NCBI RefSeq assembly: GCF_900109355.1
Contig: NZ_FOBF01000011.1
Location: 186,001 to 250,000, forward strand
From: Nonomuraea pusilla
Lineage (GTDB): Bacteria; Actinomycetota; Actinomycetes; Streptosporangiales; Streptosporangiaceae
Direction of reading: 5' to 3'
Length of the DNA stretch: 64,000 nucleotides
The notes beneath the pieces are model-generated. The model saw only the letters and a program-made list of their open reading frames with translations, was not told the DNA's origin and did no database searches. Numbering within the stretch: the first letter of the stretch is position 1; the number at the start of each line of letters is the position of its first letter. A program made the translations under genes and the position numbers. Below are positions 24,126-32,000 of this stretch, in pieces.

Positions 24126-24785
24126 TCAGTGACTTCGCTTGAGCATCGCGTCGGCCAGCGCGTCGGCGGACTCGCCCAGCCTGCGGCCGACCGCGTCGAG
24201 GCGTGACAGCAGCTCGCGCTCGCGCAGGGTGTCCATCCGCAGCGGCCCGGTGAACAGCTCGGTGAGCCTGGCCTGGGCGAGCTGGCGGACCCTGGTGCGC
24301 GACTTGCGCGTGGCGAGGACCGCCATGGTGACGGAGCCGGGGTCGCGCAGGATCCGCAGCAGCGCCTCCTCCAGCTCGTCCAGGCCGTCGAGCACCGCCC
24401 GCAGCGGTTCGACGGCGAAGCCCAGGTCGGTGGGGCCGAACAGGTCGGCCTCGCGGACGAAGTCGCGCAGGTGGTCGAGGACGTCGTCGATCGAGCGGGA
24501 CAGCCGGAACAGGTCCTCCCTGTCGATGGGGGTGGCGAGGATCCGCCACAGGGCCCGCACCAGCGCCGCCCTGGCCGCGTCGCCCTCGTGCTCGATCTCC
24601 GCCATGCGGGCGCGGGCGTCGGAGCGTCCGATCGTGCCCGACGCGGTCGAGCAGGCGAGGGCGGCCCCGGTGCGCACCACGGCGATCTGGCCGCGGATCA
24701 GGTCCACGACCCGCTGGCCGGATCGGCCGCGCAGCTCGTCCCACACGCGGACGAGGCGCCGGACCCTGCTGGACCGGCCGCTCAC
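24126..24785 (-). CDS. DUF47/PhoU-like partner of PiT transporter
   Basis: 219 residues from a GTG whose codon overlaps the PiT stop. The protein is all-helical, with PhoU/DUF47 features: EIEHEGDAARAALVRALWRILATPIDREDLFRLSRSIDDVLDHL (about residues 81-124) carries the ExxxDxxxxD metal-cluster pattern. These proteins sit with PiT transporters and appear to modulate phosphate flux or signalling in the cytosol. It is coupled to the PiT gene and followed after 103 bp by the ABC permease. The region between (24023-24125) is G-rich with short GGTCAG direct repeats and no gene. Confidence 0.85.
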   Translation of the reverse strand: MSGRSSRVRRLVRVWDELRGRSGQRVVDLIRGQIAVVRTGAALACSTASGTIGRSDARARMAEIEHEGDAARAALVRALWRILATPIDREDLFRLSRSIDDVLDHLRDFVREADLFGPTDLGFAVEPLRAVLDGLDELEEALLRILRDPGSVTMAVLATRKSRTRVRQLAQARLTELFTGPLRMDTLRERELLSRLDAVGRRLGESADALADAMLKRSH

Positions 24786-25765
24786 AGCAGCCTCACGGCG
24801 AGCCCCGCCACGCAGCCCAGCAGCATGGACGACGGCAAGGTCACCACCCACGCCGTACCCACGTTCAGCACTCCCTGCCATCTCACCCTCCTGGTTCCTT
24901 CGCTTGCCACCACGCCGACGACGCCGGCCGTGACGGACTGGGTCATGCTCACGGGGCTGCCGAGCGCCGAGCTGCCGAGCACGGCCGCGGTGGCCGCCGT
25001 CTCGGCCGAGACGACGTGCAGCGGCCTGGTGATGACCAGGCCGCGGCCCAGCCGCTCGCCCACCCTGGTCAGGCTGGTCAGCGCACCGGCGAGGAACAGC
25101 GCGGTCAGCCCCGCCATCCACGCGGGGGACACGGCGACGTCGCCGACCCGTCCTGGCCCGTCGCGGTTCACGTCCACGGCGACGCTCACCACGGCGATCA
25201 TCTTCTGGCCGTCGTTCACCGCGTACGCCGCGCACTGGGCCGCGTACGCCAGCAGGTGGCCGCCGAGCACCAGCCGGGGCATCCGCCGGTACGACGGCGC
25301 CCGGCGGGAGGCCGCGCCGAGGGCGTAGCCCAGGACGAGGCCGGCCAGGGGTGCGGCGAGCCCGATGGCGAGGACGGTGAGCAGCCGGCCCCACGACACC
25401 GGCAGCCCCGCGCCCAGCCCGGCCCCCGACACGCCGCCGATCAGCGCGAGCGTCAGGCTGGTCGGCAGGCCCCTGCCGGTCAGCACCGCGACCACGGCCA
25501 CCGCGGTCACCACGCCGGCCAGGAACACCAGGGCTCCGTCCCTGGTGCCGAGCCCGGCCAGGCCCTCGGTGAAGGTCCGCGCGACCGCCACGCCGAGCGC
25601 GTACGGCCCGGCGAACAGGACGGCGCCGAGGATCACGGCGGCGACCCACCCCGGCGTGTGGGGGAACCGCATCCCCAGCCCGATCAGGGTCGCCCCGTCG
25701 TTGGCGCCGCTGATCAGCACGAACAGGGCGGCCACGGCGGCGAAGGCGAGCGTCCAGCCCGTCAC
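24782..25765 (-). CDS. pit: PiT-family inorganic phosphate transporter
   Basis: 327 residues, about nine to ten membrane helices. The first PiT signature FVLISGANDGATLIGLG is at about residues 15-31. The second half carries VNDGQKMIAV (about 196-205) and the ALGSPVSMTQSV segment typical of the family. It is a low-affinity proton/metal-phosphate symporter in the cytoplasmic membrane. Both GAND/VNDGQ phosphate motifs are intact. It is coupled to the DUF47 gene and is second in an operon that begins with the aldolase-like gene at 26741, under a PHO-box-like promoter. It may return or take up phosphate released by the downstream phosphatases. Confidence 0.9.
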   Translation of the reverse strand: MTGWTLAFAAVAALFVLISGANDGATLIGLGMRFPHTPGWVAAVILGAVLFAGPYALGVAVARTFTEGLAGLGTRDGALVFLAGVVTAVAVVAVLTGRGLPTSLTLALIGGVSGAGLGAGLPVSWGRLLTVLAIGLAAPLAGLVLGYALGAASRRAPSYRRMPRLVLGGHLLAYAAQCAAYAVNDGQKMIAVVSVAVDVNRDGPGRVGDVAVSPAWMAGLTALFLAGALTSLTRVGERLGRGLVITRPLHVVSAETAATAAVLGSSALGSPVSMTQSVTAGVVGVVASEGTRRVRWQGVLNVGTAWVVTLPSSMLLGCVAGLAVRLL

Positions 25766-25859
25766 CGCGAGGACCGCCGCCCGCCAGGGCCGTCCGGCGG
25801 CCCGGCCGGGCGGGGAAGGGGAGCGGGGCCGGGAAGCGGAGCGGGGCGGGGGCGGCCGG

Positions 25860-26741
25860 TCACGCGGCCTCCAGCAGGCTCACCGCGGCGTCCACCGCCG
25901 CGGCGACGTCGCCGCCCGGCGGGTAGAGCAGCGTGCGGCCGACGACGAGCCCGCGCACCCCGGGCAGCCGCAGCGCCTTGCGCCAGGAGTCGTACGCCTC
26001 GCCCGCCAGGTCGCCGGGGTCGCCGCCGAGCAGCAGGACGGGCAGGGTGGTGGACTCCATGACGCGTTCCATCTCCGGCACGACGGGGAGCTTCAGCCAG
26101 GTGCGCGCCGACGTGGCTCCCAGCCCCTGCGCCACGCTGATCGCGTGGATCATCGCCTCGGGCGACAGGTCGTGCCTGACCGCCCCGTCGAGCCGGCCGG
26201 ACCAGAACGGCTCGACCATCGCCATCAGCCCGCGCCGCGCCAGCTCCGTCACGGCCTGGCCGCAGCCGGCGAGCGTGCTGACGGTGGCCGGGTCCTCCAG
26301 GGCGATCCTGCACAGGACCTTGCCGCCGTCGAGGCCCATGCCGGCGATCGAGTCGGCGTCGTAGGCGGTGAAGCGGTCGTCGAACTCGAACACCGCCCCC
26401 TGCACGCCGCCGCGGTTCATGGAGCCGATGACGATCTTGTCGTCGAGCGCGCCGAGCAGGAGCAGGTCCTCGATGACGTCGGCGGTGGCGAGCACCCCGT
26501 CCACGCCGGGCCTGGCGAGCGCGACGACCAGCCGCTCCAGCAGGCTGACCCGGCTCTGCATGGCCATGGGCCGCCCCGCCACGCCGAGCGCGCCGCGGGC
26601 CGGGTGGTCGGCCGCGACGATGAGCAGCCGGTCCCGGGGGCCGCGGAGCGGCCTGCGCCTGCGGGTGGCGGCGGCCTCGGCGACCCGCTCCGGGTGCCAG
26701 GCCCGCTCGTCAAGCAGGCGGAGGTAGTCCTGCTCACGCAT
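25860..26741 (-). CDS. Cgl0159-family (beta/alpha)8 aldolase-like protein
   Basis: 293 residues from ATG 26741 (AAAGGAG upstream). The TIM-barrel sequence contains RLLIVAADHPARG (about residues 43-55), VDGVLATADVIEDLLLLG, the VIGSMNRGG turn and a late LPVLLLGGDPG strand. It resembles the actinobacterial Cgl0159 group, often found in inositol or carbohydrate catabolic clusters and related to deoxyribose-phosphate/class I aldolases. The catalytic lysine cannot be assigned with certainty. It is first gene of the leftward operon whose other members are phosphate- and phosphoester-related. The promoter region carries the leftward PHO-like repeat at 26851-26872. A role in cleaving the carbon skeleton left after dephosphorylation is inference. 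Confidence 0.7.
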   Translation of the reverse strand: MREQDYLRLLDERAWHPERVAEAAATRRRRPLRGPRDRLLIVAADHPARGALGVAGRPMAMQSRVSLLERLVVALARPGVDGVLATADVIEDLLLLGALDDKIVIGSMNRGGVQGAVFEFDDRFTAYDADSIAGMGLDGGKVLCRIALEDPATVSTLAGCGQAVTELARRGLMAMVEPFWSGRLDGAVRHDLSPEAMIHAISVAQGLGATSARTWLKLPVVPEMERVMESTTLPVLLLGGDPGDLAGEAYDSWRKALRLPGVRGLVVGRTLLYPPGGDVAAAVDAAVSLLEAA

Positions 26742-26850
26742 GCGTGAGGGCTCCTTTCGAGGGGGCGCGGGACGGGCCGGCGACGGTCGGGGGACCGGTG
26801 GCGCGCGGGGTGCCACGGCCGGGCCGGCTTCTCGTCCAGGGGTCTTCAGT

Positions 26851-26872
26851 TCTAGATGAACGGAAGGTGAAC
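26851..26872 (-). promoter_or_regulatory. Leftward PHO-box-like direct repeat
   Basis: Read on the minus strand, two adjacent 11-bp units, GTTCACCTTCC and GTTCATCTAGA, match the actinomycete PhoP direct-repeat unit (GTTCACC core, 11-bp period). They lie 110 bp upstream of the first gene of the leftward operon. The surrounding gap 26742-27067 holds only regulatory sequence; no small gene was seen. Confidence 0.7.
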
Positions 26873-26883
26873 AGTCAATACTT

Positions 26884-26893
26884 TGTCATGACA
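26884..26893. promoter_or_regulatory. TGTCATGACA palindrome shared with the phytase promoter
   Basis: A perfect 10-bp palindrome within the divergent promoter. The same palindrome, extended to ATGTCATGACAT, occurs at 28321-28332 upstream of the phytase gene. Confidence 0.5.
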
Positions 26894-26973
26894 TTCGGAC
26901 CTCTGTCCGTGTGTACAGGTTCGGGTGCCGCGAGGCTCTTGTTCACTTGCACGTCAGTATGTCTTGACAAATT

Positions 26974-26995
26974 ATTCACCTAACGTTCACTGTGG
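26974..26995 (+). promoter_or_regulatory. Rightward PHO-box-like direct repeat
   Basis: Two adjacent 11-bp units, ATTCACCTAAC and GTTCACTGTGG, lie directly upstream of the binding-protein gene. A third related unit (GTTCACTTGCA) is at 26941-26951. A TTGACA that could be a -35 element sits at 26964-26969. Confidence 0.7.
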
Positions 26996-27067
26996 AGCGC
27001 ACCGCGGCGCCGGGTCGGGGCTCTGGCGGCGCCTGTGATTCTGAGAGGCAGAGGAGTGAACGCCACC

Positions 27068-28237
27068 ATGAGGCGTAGCCGGAAGATCGTTTCTCTGGCG
27101 CTGCTGGCGCTCGCCGCCGCGGCCTGCGCGCCCTCCACGGCGGGCGGGCCTTCGTCGTCGGCCGCGACGGCCAAGGCCCTGCCGGGCCCGTCGCTCGACG
27201 CCGTCTTCGATCTCGACGCGCTCGTCGCCGCCGCCAAGAAGGAGGGCAGCCTGCTGGTCTACGACTCCAGCGGCGACATCGAGGAGGTGGCGAAGGCGTT
27301 CACCGAGAAGTACGGCATCGCCATGGAAGGGGTGAAGTCCGACACCCCGCAGACAGCCGAGAAGATGACCAGGGAGCACGCGGCCGACAACGTCACCATC
27401 GACGCGGCCATGTACGAGGACGGCGGCGTGCTCGTCGGCCAGCTCATGCCGCAGGGCGTGGCGCAGACCTGGATCCCGTCCGACCTGAAGGCCCAGATCC
27501 CGGACGAGAACCAGAACCCGCTGCTGGCCCTGTCGAAGGCGACCGTCTTCGCCTACAACAGCAGGCTGTCGCCCGACGGCTGCCCCGTCAAGAACGTCTG
27601 GGACCTCACCGAGCCCGCGTGGGCCGGCAAGCTCGTGATGCAGGACCCGCTCGGCAAGCCCACCGTCCTGTCGTTCTTCACCCAGCTCGACGCCCATGGC
27701 AACCAGGCGCTGGAGCAGGCGTACCAGCAGAAGTACGGCGAGCCGCTGAAGACGGAGGAGAAGAGCGCGGCCTACGAGTGGGTCAGGCGGATCGCGCGCA
27801 ACAAGCCCGTGCTGACCGGCTCCGACGAGGACATCTCCGCCGCGGTCGGCGCCCCGGGCGCCACCGACAAGAAGATCGGCTTCATGTCGATCTCGAAGTT
27901 CCGCAACAACGAGGACAAGGGCTTCGCCCAGAAGACGTGCGAGGGCCTGGCGCCGTTCGTCGGCTTCAGCTACCCCAAGTACGTCGCCGTGGCCGGCAAG
28001 AGCAAGCACCCCAACGCGGCCAAGCTGTACGTCCACTTCATCATGACCGAGGAGGGCGTCAAGCACGAGATCGGCGAGGGCGGCATCTCGGGCAACAGCA
28101 CGGTGAAGCCGATGGTCACCCCGCCCGGCCTGCCCGACTGGCAGGGGCAGCTCTTCCACACCGATCCCAAGAGCCTGCTGGGCGACCTGCAGAACCGCCA
28201 GACGGTGTCGGACTTCTGGCGGGTCAATCACGGCTGA
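27068..28237 (+). CDS. ABC transporter substrate-binding lipoprotein, FbpA/AfuA-like
   Basis: 389 residues from ATG 27068 (GAGGAG 11 bp upstream; GTG 27056 is also possible). The lipoprotein signal MRRSRKIVSLALLALAAAAC has the acylated Cys at 20. The mature protein is a type II periplasmic-binding fold of the iron/sugar-phosphate/phosphonate cluster: LVAAAKKEGSLLVYDSSG opens domain 1, KATVFAYNSRL and LVMQDPLGKPTVLSFF cross to domain 2. It lacks the clustered tyrosines usual for ferric-binding FbpA. It is divergent from the operon holding its likely permease and ATPase, with paired PHO-like sites between. Substrate is inferred to be a phosphorylated organic compound; iron cannot be excluded. 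Confidence 0.85.
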   Translation: MRRSRKIVSLALLALAAAACAPSTAGGPSSSAATAKALPGPSLDAVFDLDALVAAAKKEGSLLVYDSSGDIEEVAKAFTEKYGIAMEGVKSDTPQTAEKMTREHAADNVTIDAAMYEDGGVLVGQLMPQGVAQTWIPSDLKAQIPDENQNPLLALSKATVFAYNSRLSPDGCPVKNVWDLTEPAWAGKLVMQDPLGKPTVLSFFTQLDAHGNQALEQAYQQKYGEPLKTEEKSAAYEWVRRIARNKPVLTGSDEDISAAVGAPGATDKKIGFMSISKFRNNEDKGFAQKTCEGLAPFVGFSYPKYVAVAGKSKHPNAAKLYVHFIMTEEGVKHEIGEGGISGNSTVKPMVTPPGLPDWQGQLFHTDPKSLLGDLQNRQTVSDFWRVNHG

Positions 28238-28256
28238 CGCCTGACCGATGTGGGCT

Positions 28257-28289
28257 CGACGCCCGGCGGAACCGCCCCGCCGGGCGTCG
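28257..28289 (+). terminator. Hairpin terminator after the binding-protein gene
   Basis: Perfect 13-bp arms (CGACGCCCGGCGG and its complement) surround a 7-nt loop, 20 bp after the stop codon. It separates the binding-protein transcript from the phytase promoter. Confidence 0.75.
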
Positions 28290-28320
28290 TCGGCATGCCT
28301 GCGTCTCGGCATAAGCCTTT

Positions 28321-28332
28321 ATGTCATGACAT
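28321..28332. promoter_or_regulatory. ATGTCATGACAT palindrome in the phytase promoter
   Basis: A perfect 12-bp palindrome in an AT-rich stretch upstream of the phytase gene, sharing its 10-bp core with 26884-26893. About 30 bp further on are weak 11-bp-spaced GTTA repeats (near 28355-28376), a poor PHO-like match. Confidence 0.5.
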
Positions 28333-28408
28333 ATACACATCCTATTGATTTGTCGTTAAGTGCACGTTACGTTGCTGGCATCACCCACCCCCCGAACGAG
28401 GAGGCGCG

Positions 28409-29683
28409 ATGCGTCCCCTGTCCAGGCTTCTCCTGGCAGCCACCACGTTTTCACTGGTAGGAGGGTTAGCACTTCCGGCGTCCGGCAGCGGCGTCGCGAC
28501 GGTCTACCCCGAGGTCGAGACCCCCGCCCTCTACGACGACGACGCCGGCGGCAACGCCAACGGCGACGACCCCGCCATCTGGGTCGACCCGTCCGACTCC
28601 GACGACAGCGTGGTGATCGGCACCGCCAAGAAGGCCGGCCTCTTCGTGTACGACCTCGACGGCCGGCAGCTCCAGCACCTCCCCGCGCCCGCCGCCCCCG
28701 GCCCCGACGACGAGCCGGGCCGCTTCAACAACGTGGACGTCGTCTACGGCTTCGGCGGGCGCGACCTCGCCGTCGTCTCCGACCGCGGCCGCGACCAGCT
28801 CCGGATCTACGCCATCTCCGACGGCCACCTCACCGACGTCACCGACCCGTCCGCGCCGTACGTGTTCAGCGCCGACCAGCAGCAGGTCAACGACGCCGAG
28901 ACCGCGTACGGCCTGACCACCTGGAAGGACTCCACCGGCACGTACGCGCTGGTCAGCCGCCGCCACAAGACCTCCATCGGCCTGGTCAGGCTCGTCGCCG
29001 AGGCCGGCGGCACCGTGAGCTACCAGCTCGTCAGGACGCTGAGCCTGCCCGCCTCCTTCACCCTCCCCAACGGCCAGAGCTGGGCCCCCTGCATGGAGCC
29101 CGACGAGCTGGCCCAGGTCGAGGGCATGGTCGTGGACCAGGAGAAGGACGTCCTCTACGCCGCCCAGGAGGACGTCGGCATCTGGCGGATGAGCGCCGAC
29201 CTCACCGGCACGCCCGTCCTGGTGGACAAGGTCAAGGAGTACGGCGTGCCCGGCACGTACGACCCGGCCACCGAGGAGTGCACGCCCGGCGCCGACCCCG
29301 GCTACGGCGGCACCCACCTGACGGCCGACGCCGAAGGGCTCACCATCTACTACCGCGAGGACGGCAAGGGCTACCTGCTCGCCTCCAGCCAGGGAGACAG
29401 CACCTTCGCCGCCTACCGCAGGGAGGGCGCGAACGCCTACCTCGGCCAGTTCAGGATCAGCGAGAAGGACGGCGTCGACGGCGCCGAGCACAGCGACGGC
29501 TCCACCGTGCTGAACGTGCCGCTCGGCGACTTCGACGAGGGCCTGTTCGTCGCCCACGACGGCGAGGGCACCCCGGCCGAGCCCGACCGCGAGATCACCG
29601 GCTTCAAGCTCGTGAGCTGGGGCGACATCGCCGACCAGCTCGACCTGGACGTCGACACCGACGGCTGGGACCCGCGCGACTGA
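28409..29683 (+). CDS. Secreted beta-propeller phytase (3-phytase family)
   Basis: 424 residues with GAGGAGGCG before the ATG. A Sec signal peptide (PLSRLLLAATTFSLVGGLALP) ends near ASG-SG, about residue 27. The mature part carries the phytase signature NGDDPAIWVDPSDSDDSVVIGT (about residues 52-73). Repeated acidic Ca-binding blades follow (RFNNVDVVYGF, SDRGRDQLRIY, QVEGMVVDQEKDVLYAAQED, DAEGLTIYY), consistent with the six-bladed alkaline BPP fold. It releases phosphate from Ca-phytate outside the cell. It lies beside a Pho-box-controlled importer and phosphatase set. Length and blade motifs are complete, so it should be active. Confidence 0.92.
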   Translation: MRPLSRLLLAATTFSLVGGLALPASGSGVATVYPEVETPALYDDDAGGNANGDDPAIWVDPSDSDDSVVIGTAKKAGLFVYDLDGRQLQHLPAPAAPGPDDEPGRFNNVDVVYGFGGRDLAVVSDRGRDQLRIYAISDGHLTDVTDPSAPYVFSADQQQVNDAETAYGLTTWKDSTGTYALVSRRHKTSIGLVRLVAEAGGTVSYQLVRTLSLPASFTLPNGQSWAPCMEPDELAQVEGMVVDQEKDVLYAAQEDVGIWRMSADLTGTPVLVDKVKEYGVPGTYDPATEECTPGADPGYGGTHLTADAEGLTIYYREDGKGYLLASSQGDSTFAAYRREGANAYLGQFRISEKDGVDGAEHSDGSTVLNVPLGDFDEGLFVAHDGEGTPAEPDREITGFKLVSWGDIADQLDLDVDTDGWDPRD

Positions 29684-29753
29684 TCCAGGGCCGCGGCGGC
29701 GCCCCTCCTCCGCACGCCGCCGCGCCGCACCGCCACCAGATCCGCCCTCCACC

Positions 29754-30060
29754 GGCACCGTGGCACAGCGCCGAGAAGCCCGGCACCGTGGCACAGCGCC
29801 GAGGAGCCTGGCACGGTGGAACGGCACCGGCGGCTCAACGGCACCGGCGGCTCAACGGCGCCGGCGGCTCAACGGCACCGTGGTGCGGCGCCGGTGGCCC
29901 GCGGGCATGCGGTGCGGCGTCGGCGGCGAGCGGGCACGGAGGTGGCCCGCTGGCATCTTGATGCGGCGCAGGTGGCGCCCGGGCATGGTGGTGCGTCGTC
30001 TGGCCTGCGGGCATGGTGGTGGGGGCGCTGGTGGCCCCCCGGCATGGTGGTGCGGCGCCG
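29754..30060. repeat. GC-rich minisatellite region between phytase and TetR genes
   Basis: The 541-bp gap 29684-30224 holds no credible gene. It contains two tandem 28-bp units (29754-29809), three tandem 17-bp units of AACGGCACCGGCGGCTC type (29820-29870), and then about five diverged 30-35-bp repeats built on GGCCCGCGGGCATGGTGGTGC (to about 30060). Open frames here are low-complexity artefacts of the repeats. Confidence 0.75.
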
Positions 30061-30097
30061 GTGGCGGCCCCGACCGGCGCTGGCGCCGCCTGCCCCC

Positions 30098-30129
30098 GGG
30101 CGCCGCCCGTCAGCTGACGGGCGGCGCCC
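30098..30129. terminator. 32-bp perfect palindrome, probable bidirectional terminator
   Basis: A perfect inverted repeat without spacer, centred on CAGCTG with 16-bp GC-rich arms (GGGCGCCGCCCGTCAG and complement). It lies upstream of the TetR promoter and would insulate it from phytase read-through. Cruciform formation is an alternative role. Confidence 0.6.
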
Positions 30130-30167
30130 CTCCGCTTGTCCGGGACCTGCCCGGACCCTAACCGGAC

Positions 30168-30204
30168 GCGACCATGACGGTCGCTTTGCGACCAAAATGG
30201 TCGC
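30168..30204. promoter_or_regulatory. Twin TetR operators
   Basis: Two palindromes with identical arms, GCGACC-N5-GGTCGC at 30168-30184 and again at 30188-30204, with centres 20 bp apart (two helical turns). A TATGCT -10-like box follows at about 30213, only 6 bp before the TetR ATG, suggesting a leaderless message. Presumed autoregulatory sites. Confidence 0.75.
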
Positions 30205-30224
30205 AACAGGGCTATGCTGGAGAC

Positions 30225-30980
30225 ATGCCCCGGCAGACGCAGCAGCAGATCGACGACGAGATCATCGACGTGGCCGCCGCGCTCTTCGCCCGACACGGCC
30301 TGAAGGAGACCTCCGTCCAGCGCATCGCCGACGCGGTCGGCTACTCCAAGAGCGGGCTGCTGCGGCGCTACCCCTCCAAGGAGGCGCTCCAGGACGAGGT
30401 CGTCGCCCGCTGCCTGGCCGAGGTGCGCGGCATCGCCGGCGCGGTGGCCGGGTTCGCGCCCGGACCGTCCCGCGACAGGGAGGCGCTCGTCCGGCTGGCC
30501 GCGCTGGCGGTGCGCCACCCGGGCTTCGTCGCCCTGATCCTGTCAGGCGTGTCCCACTCCGACGCCGACGCCGATGGCGGAGCCGCTACCAGGGCCGCTA
30601 CCAGGGCCGCCGGGAGCATCGCTGCCGGAGCCGCGCAAGGGGCCGCCATGCCGCCGGCCGCGCAAGAGACGGCCAGGAGCGGCACCGGGCGAGAGGACAC
30701 CGGGAGCGGTGCTTCGCTGGGGCTCATCGCCGATGCGCTCGCCGACGCCTTCGCCGTCACGCCGGAGACTGGGTTCGCCCGCCGGGCGCGCGTCACGGGC
30801 GCGCTCGGCGCGCTGGCCGTCGTGTGCGTGGCGATGCGCGGCCGCCTGCCGCACGACGCGGCCCGCCACCTCGTGGACGTCGCCTACGACGCCCTCGGCC
30901 ACGCCCGCACCGAAGGTGAGAGCGCCGCGCCGCCCATGAGCCGCCAGGACGTACCCACGCAGGAGAGAAGGAAGCCATGA
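30225..30980 (+). CDS. TetR-family transcriptional regulator
   Basis: 251 residues. The N-terminal HTH (residues 9-55) has IIDVAAALFARHGLKETSVQRIADAVGYSKSGLLRRYPSKEAL, a typical TetR DNA-binding unit. The ligand domain carries an odd low-complexity insert (about residues 112-163) rich in Ala/Gly/Thr/Arg/Asp with short repeats such as ATRAATRAAG, absent from usual family members. It is probably a disordered loop from repeat expansion. The stop overlaps the ATG of the alcohol dehydrogenase gene (ATGA), so the pair is cotranscribed. Two matching operators lie just upstream. The inducer is unknown and is probably the dehydrogenase substrate. Confidence 0.9.
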   Translation: MPRQTQQQIDDEIIDVAAALFARHGLKETSVQRIADAVGYSKSGLLRRYPSKEALQDEVVARCLAEVRGIAGAVAGFAPGPSRDREALVRLAALAVRHPGFVALILSGVSHSDADADGGAATRAATRAAGSIAAGAAQGAAMPPAAQETARSGTGREDTGSGASLGLIADALADAFAVTPETGFARRARVTGALGALAVVCVAMRGRLPHDAARHLVDVAYDALGHARTEGESAAPPMSRQDVPTQERRKP

Positions 30981-31990
30981 CCGAGATGCTCGCCGCCCGG
31001 CTGCACATCCCCACCCGCGAACTGCGCATGGAGCGCGTGCCCGTCCCCGAGCCGGGGCCCGGCCAGGTGCGCGTCCAGGTGCGCGCCGCCGGCGTCTGCC
31101 TGTCCGACGTCCACCTCGTCGACGGCACGCTCAGCCCGCTGTGGCTGTCCGGCGACAGTGTCACCCTCGGCCACGAGGTGGCGGGCGTCGTCGACGCCCT
31201 CGGCCCCGGCGTCGACGGCTGGTCGGTGGGACAGCGGGTGCTGCTCCAGGCCGGCGAGGTCAACCTGCGCGGCACCGTGCTCACGCGCGGCGTCGACTAC
31301 GACGGCGGCTACGCGGAGTACGCCCTGGCCAGCGCCACCACGGTCGTGCCCATCCCCGACGGCCTGCCGTTCGAGCAGGCGTGCATCATCCCCGACGCCG
31401 TCTCCACCCCGTGGGCGGCCGTGACCGCCACCGGCGCGACCCGTCCGGGCGAGGCGGTGGCCGTGTGGGGCGTCGGCGGGCTCGGCGCCCACGCCGTGCA
31501 GTTGCTGAGGCTCGTCGGCGCCGCCCCCGTGATCGCGATCGACCCGCTGGAGGCCGCCCGCGAACGCGCCGTCGCCCTCGGCGCCGACGTCGCGCTCGAC
31601 CCGGCCGACCCCAAGCTGCGCGACAGCGTCATGGACCTGACCGGCGGCGAGGGCCTCGGCGTCGCGTTCGACTTCGCCGGTGTCGCGCCGGTGCGCGAGC
31701 AGGCGCTGTCGCTGCTGGGCAAGGGCGGCAGGCTGGTCGTCGTGGGTCTGGCGAACAAGCCGCTGACCATCCCCAACGACCTCGGCTTCGCCTACTTCGG
31801 CCAGTCGCTGCACGGCCACTACGGCTCGCAGCCCGAGCACGTCCAGCAGCTCGTGACGCTCGCCGGGCGCGGGCGGCTCGACCTGAGCGGGTCCGTGAGC
31901 GACGTGCTGCCGCTGGCCGACGCACCCGCCGCCATCGAGCGTCTGGCCCGCAAGGAGGGCAACCCCATCCGCCTCATCCTCCGCCCCTGA
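30977..31990 (+). CDS. Zinc-dependent medium-chain alcohol dehydrogenase
   Basis: 337 residues of the MDR superfamily. The GroES-like half has catalytic zinc ligands in AAGVCLSDVHLVDG (Cys about residue 38) and TLGHEVAGVV (His about 63). The NAD(P) half has the Rossmann motif AVWGVGGLGAHAVQLLRL (about 159-176). The four-cysteine structural zinc lobe of classical ADHs is missing; the corresponding stretch reads VNLRGTVLTRGVDYDGGYAEY. Similar proteins oxidise aliphatic or aromatic alcohols with NAD. It is coupled to the TetR gene and presumably controlled by it. The specific alcohol is unknown. Confidence 0.88.
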   Translation: MTEMLAARLHIPTRELRMERVPVPEPGPGQVRVQVRAAGVCLSDVHLVDGTLSPLWLSGDSVTLGHEVAGVVDALGPGVDGWSVGQRVLLQAGEVNLRGTVLTRGVDYDGGYAEYALASATTVVPIPDGLPFEQACIIPDAVSTPWAAVTATGATRPGEAVAVWGVGGLGAHAVQLLRLVGAAPVIAIDPLEAARERAVALGADVALDPADPKLRDSVMDLTGGEGLGVAFDFAGVAPVREQALSLLGKGGRLVVVGLANKPLTIPNDLGFAYFGQSLHGHYGSQPEHVQQLVTLAGRGRLDLSGSVSDVLPLADAPAAIERLARKEGNPIRLILRP

Positions 31991-32000
31991 CCGAGCCCCG

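Noticed and set aside
27068..28237. Ferric-iron binding protein call for the lipoprotein
   Set aside because: The typical iron-ligand tyrosine pattern of FbpA was not recognised, and the promoter carries PHO-like rather than iron-box sequences. Iron is not excluded, only disfavoured.
29684..30167. Repeat-derived open frames between phytase and TetR
   Set aside because: They encode low-complexity Gly/Ala/Arg/Trp strings produced by tandem DNA repeats and have no ribosome binding site or family motif.
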